Below are positions 7,282-8,774 of a stretch of 8,774 nucleotides of DNA, piece after piece. The position numbers were made by a program, and so were the translations under genes. This DNA is from Archaeoglobaceae archaeon (GTDB lineage: Archaea > Halobacteriota > Archaeoglobi > Archaeoglobales > Archaeoglobaceae). The stretch is taken from positions 1-8,774 of the forward strand of contig JALWBF010000107.1 in assembly GCA_027016055.1 (NCBI GenBank). Direction: 5' to 3'. The first letter of the stretch is position 1, and each line of letters opens with the position of its first letter. The notes under the pieces are model-generated. The model had not been told where the DNA came from, searched no databases, and was given only the letters and a program-made list of their open reading frames with translations.

Positions 7282-7308
7282 TGTATGGAGTATATTTTCT
7301 TCCATATA
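7282..7308. repeat. imperfect inverted repeat (hairpin)
   Basis: TATGGA (7284-7289) and TCCATA (7301-7306) pair perfectly. G-T wobbles at 7290/7300 and 7283/7307 and a T-A pair at 7282/7308 extend the stem to 9 pairs around a 9-base loop. Its place between two convergent genes suits a termination or RNA-stability element, but the stem is weak at high temperature. Confidence 0.3.
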
Positions 7309-7370
7309 GTGGTCATATTGTAGCAACATTTATATTCAATTAGTTAGATAAATTAGTGCATTGGAATTTG

Positions 7371-7520
7371 TTAAAAGCAGTAAGTAGGAGATAAAATAGC
7401 TGAGACTTTATAAACAATTGTGGGATACTTACAATCTAATCCTTGACCGAAGAATACCCCTCGCTTCGCAAGAAAATCAATCAGATTCTCTAAATCCTTT
7501 TTAAGATATACCAAAATCAC
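7371..7520 (-). pseudogene. possible frameshifted gene remnant beyond the macro-domain stop
   Basis: On the minus strand, a frame shifted by one base from the macro gene runs open from a GTG at 7520 through the macro stop to a TAA at 7373-7371 (49 codons). From its seventh codon it reads KKDLENLIDFLAKRGVFFGQ, an amphipathic helix-like stretch with ordinary amino-acid balance. It sits over the only GC-richer part of the spacer (about 7440-7480). It could be the broken end of a longer macro protein, the remnant of another gene, a small gene of its own, or chance. I recognise no family and see no ribosome-binding site that settles it. Confidence 0.22.
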
Positions 7521-8157
7521 TTAGATTAGGTTTAGATTTAATATTTTTATTTTGATTACTTTTAATATTTATCTTTGAATTATTTACTAAAATTTTCTGC
7601 TCTTGTCTACCCTTTTCATAATTTAAATAAACTTCTACGAGAACATCTAAGTCTCCAAGATATTCTTCAATTAGGTTTTTAACTGTATTCCATTCCAGCC
7701 CACCATAACCTGCACCAATTTGTGGTATTGCAATTTTTTTAATTTTTCTTCCAAGTTTTTCCGAAAGAAAACTCAAATTATTTCTGATCCATTTTAATCC
7801 TGCCTCAATAATCTTGTAGTCGCTCGGTAAGTCCCAATAAATCTTCGTAGGAAAATTAAGTATTATAAAATCCTTGCCGTTTTTTCTCTCGACCCACACG
7901 TGAGGTTTCCAATCGTAGATGTTGCAAATAATCAGCTTTGGATTTTTATAATCTCTTAAATCAACTTCAAACTTTGCAAGTATTCTTGTGTCTCCCTTTC
8001 TGCAGGCTTTTTTATAGTCTTTAAACATCTCTGGAAAACGTCTTTTGAATTCACGAGCTATACCAGCACCCATAACTCCTTTGACATTCGTTGAATTTAC
8101 CAACACGTCTGCATCAGAGTCAAATATACTTTTATTTTGAATGTAAACTACTGGCAT
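7501..8157 (-). CDS. macro-domain protein, DarG/TARG1-like ADP-ribosyl hydrolase (probable antitoxin)
   Basis: Macro domains of this branch bind ADP-ribose and remove it from modified DNA or acidic residues; DarG reverses the ADP-ribose put on DNA by DarT. The 218-residue protein has the first binding loop VLVNSTNVKGVMGAGIA (18-34), followed by FKRRFPEMFKDYKKAC. It has the NFPTK motif (101-105), whose K105 lines up with the catalytic Lys of DarG/TARG1, then the IEAGL helix and the second loop IPQIGAGYGGLEW (144-156). The domain ends near 178. Residues about 181-218 are a Lys/Asn/Ser-rich, probably disordered tail, not the DarT-binding C-terminal domain of some DarG proteins. The ATG at 8157 overlaps the upstream stop (TGATG), with GGTGA 7 bases before it. 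A TTG one codon earlier is the alternative start. AT-rich composition contrasts with the hdr-mvh genes. Confidence 0.85.
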   Translation of the reverse strand: MPVVYIQNKSIFDSDADVLVNSTNVKGVMGAGIAREFKRRFPEMFKDYKKACRKGDTRILAKFEVDLRDYKNPKLIICNIYDWKPHVWVERKNGKDFIILNFPTKIYWDLPSDYKIIEAGLKWIRNNLSFLSEKLGRKIKKIAIPQIGAGYGGLEWNTVKNLIEEYLGDLDVLVEVYLNYEKGRQEQKILVNNSKINIKSNQNKNIKSKPNLSDFGIS

Positions 8158-8774
8158 CAATACCTCACCCCCACAGCATCCTTAAGCCGATCAATGTCGT
8201 GATATCTTACCTCGGCGTTAATATTATTTTGACTACACAGTTCTTCAACTCTTCGCTTTAAGTGAGGATCCTTACCGAAAACTATAATCTTTCTGAGTGT
8301 TCCTTTCAAGTCTAATTCCTCTTTGATAATTAACTCAGATGCTAAAAGTTGAGATAGACATGGTTTTACAGAAATACCACCGAATGACTCTATTGTATAT
8401 CTGCTAAAGAAATCAGACCTAAGTTCTAAGTCCATGTTTAGAATGTCCTTATAGGTGTTATCCACTTTGAGCCATTCCCTTAATGTATCTACTCCCGGTA
8501 AGTCCGATGCAAGGTATTTAATGAAACTATCAATAGATTTAAATGCTGAAGGATTTTTACGGTGTGGATGTCCATAAATAATATAGTATTTAGCACCTAT
8601 ATTTTCTAAATAGTTCGTGAGTTCTATTGCATTAGCAAAAAATAGAATAGCAATTGAATCTAAATCTCTTATCTTTAGGAATAAAAATCTTGGAACTAAA
8701 AGTGGGCTATCCCCAATCTTAACTATAAATAGATACAGTCTGACGAAATCTCGCAGACTTAAAACCTTAAAACG
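8157..8774 (-). CDS. possible divergent DarT-like ADP-ribosyltransferase, 5' end outside window
   Basis: The frame is open from the window edge (8774) to the TGA at 8159-8157, giving 205 residues without a stop. A GTG at 8465 is internal and not a convincing start. I do not recognise the family with certainty. By eye the order of blocks follows DarT (DUF4433). A segment like the LxDYVPFYF...SPMLY region comes first (LRDFVRLYLF 7-16, DSPLLV 22-27). Then AKYYIIYGHPH (61-71) resembles the FVFTDxH block, making H69 the candidate His. ASELIIKEE (145-153) resembles the catalytic AEFLV block, making E147 the candidate Glu. KIIVFGKDPHLKRRVEEL (162-179) resembles the DarT C-terminal strand-helix. The H69-E147 distance is well above the roughly 40 residues I recall for DarT. 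The NAD-binding start of the domain would lie outside the window. One-base overlap with the macro gene suggests a toxin-antitoxin pair. The gene is near certain; the function is inferred. Confidence 0.5.
   Translation of the reverse strand, partial: RFKVLSLRDFVRLYLFIVKIGDSPLLVPRFLFLKIRDLDSIAILFFANAIELTNYLENIGAKYYIIYGHPHRKNPSAFKSIDSFIKYLASDLPGVDTLREWLKVDNTYKDILNMDLELRSDFFSRYTIESFGGISVKPCLSQLLASELIIKEELDLKGTLRKIIVFGKDPHLKRRVEELCSQNNINAEVRYHDIDRLKDAVGVRY

Larger units (their letters stand above)
7166..7500. other. AT-rich convergent spacer without a convincing intact gene
   Basis: The spacer lies between the 3' ends of mvhA and the macro-domain gene and is visibly poorer in G and C than the operon. 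It holds a + strand BRE/TATA-like element (7225-7238) with no good gene after it, an imperfect hairpin (7282-7290 with 7300-7308), and on the minus strand a 49-codon open stretch that may be a gene remnant. I found no tRNA, no C/D-box pair and no repeat array in it. Confidence 0.6.

Noticed and set aside
7281..7343. 20-codon + strand ORF beginning with ATG at 7281
   Set aside because: It has no Shine-Dalgarno match, is too short, and overlaps the hairpin; nothing supports translation.
7448..7468. CGAAG...CTTCG inverted repeat in the spacer
   Set aside because: The stem is only 5 pairs with an 11-base loop and overlaps a possible coding remnant; such a repeat is common by chance.
7121..7500. 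Search for a tRNA, box C/D RNA or CRISPR repeats in the spacer
   Set aside because: No cloverleaf, no RTGATGA/CTGA box pair and no repeated spacer-sized units were found.

Overview
The window reads as a stretch of chromosome from a hyperthermophilic archaeon, most likely one of the Archaeoglobales (Archaeoglobus, Ferroglobus or Geoglobus). This rests on three things: an archaeal tRNA-splicing endonuclease, the gene order hdrA-hdrC-hdrB-mvhD-mvhG-mvhA (the order I recall for Archaeoglobus fulgidus), and Lys/Glu/Arg-rich proteins with archaeal Shine-Dalgarno, TATA and oligo-T signals. The exact species cannot be fixed from the sequence alone.

Layout. Bases 1-480 hold the 3' part of endA (+ strand, cut by the window edge). 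Bases 481-683 are an AT-rich spacer with a T-rich candidate terminator and a candidate BRE/TATA promoter. Bases 684-7120 hold a tightly packed six-gene + strand operon with gaps of 3-9 bases or short overlaps, encoding the electron-bifurcating heterodisulfide reductase/[NiFe]-hydrogenase complex HdrABC-MvhADG. Bases 7121-7165 are a strong oligo-T terminator. Bases 7121-7500 are a low-GC convergent spacer with a hairpin, an orphan TATA-like element and a possible gene remnant. Bases 7501-8774 carry two AT-rich genes on the minus strand, translationally coupled through TGATG.

How the genes work together. MvhA/MvhG oxidise H2 in the cytoplasm. MvhD passes the electrons to the FAD of HdrA. HdrA bifurcates them to ferredoxin and, through HdrC, to the two non-cubane clusters of HdrB, where a disulfide (CoM-S-S-CoB in methanogens) is reduced. 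No mvhB polyferredoxin and no hydrogenase maturation protease are encoded here.

The minus-strand pair is the accessory part. The downstream gene is a macro-domain protein with DarG/TARG1-like motifs. The upstream gene, open to the window edge, shows an order of conserved blocks that resembles a divergent DarT (DNA ADP-ribosyltransferase). I infer a DarTG-like toxin-antitoxin module with an unusual toxin. That reading is by eye and needs a profile or structure comparison. Both [NiFe] signature motifs of MvhA also depart by one key residue from the general family patterns.
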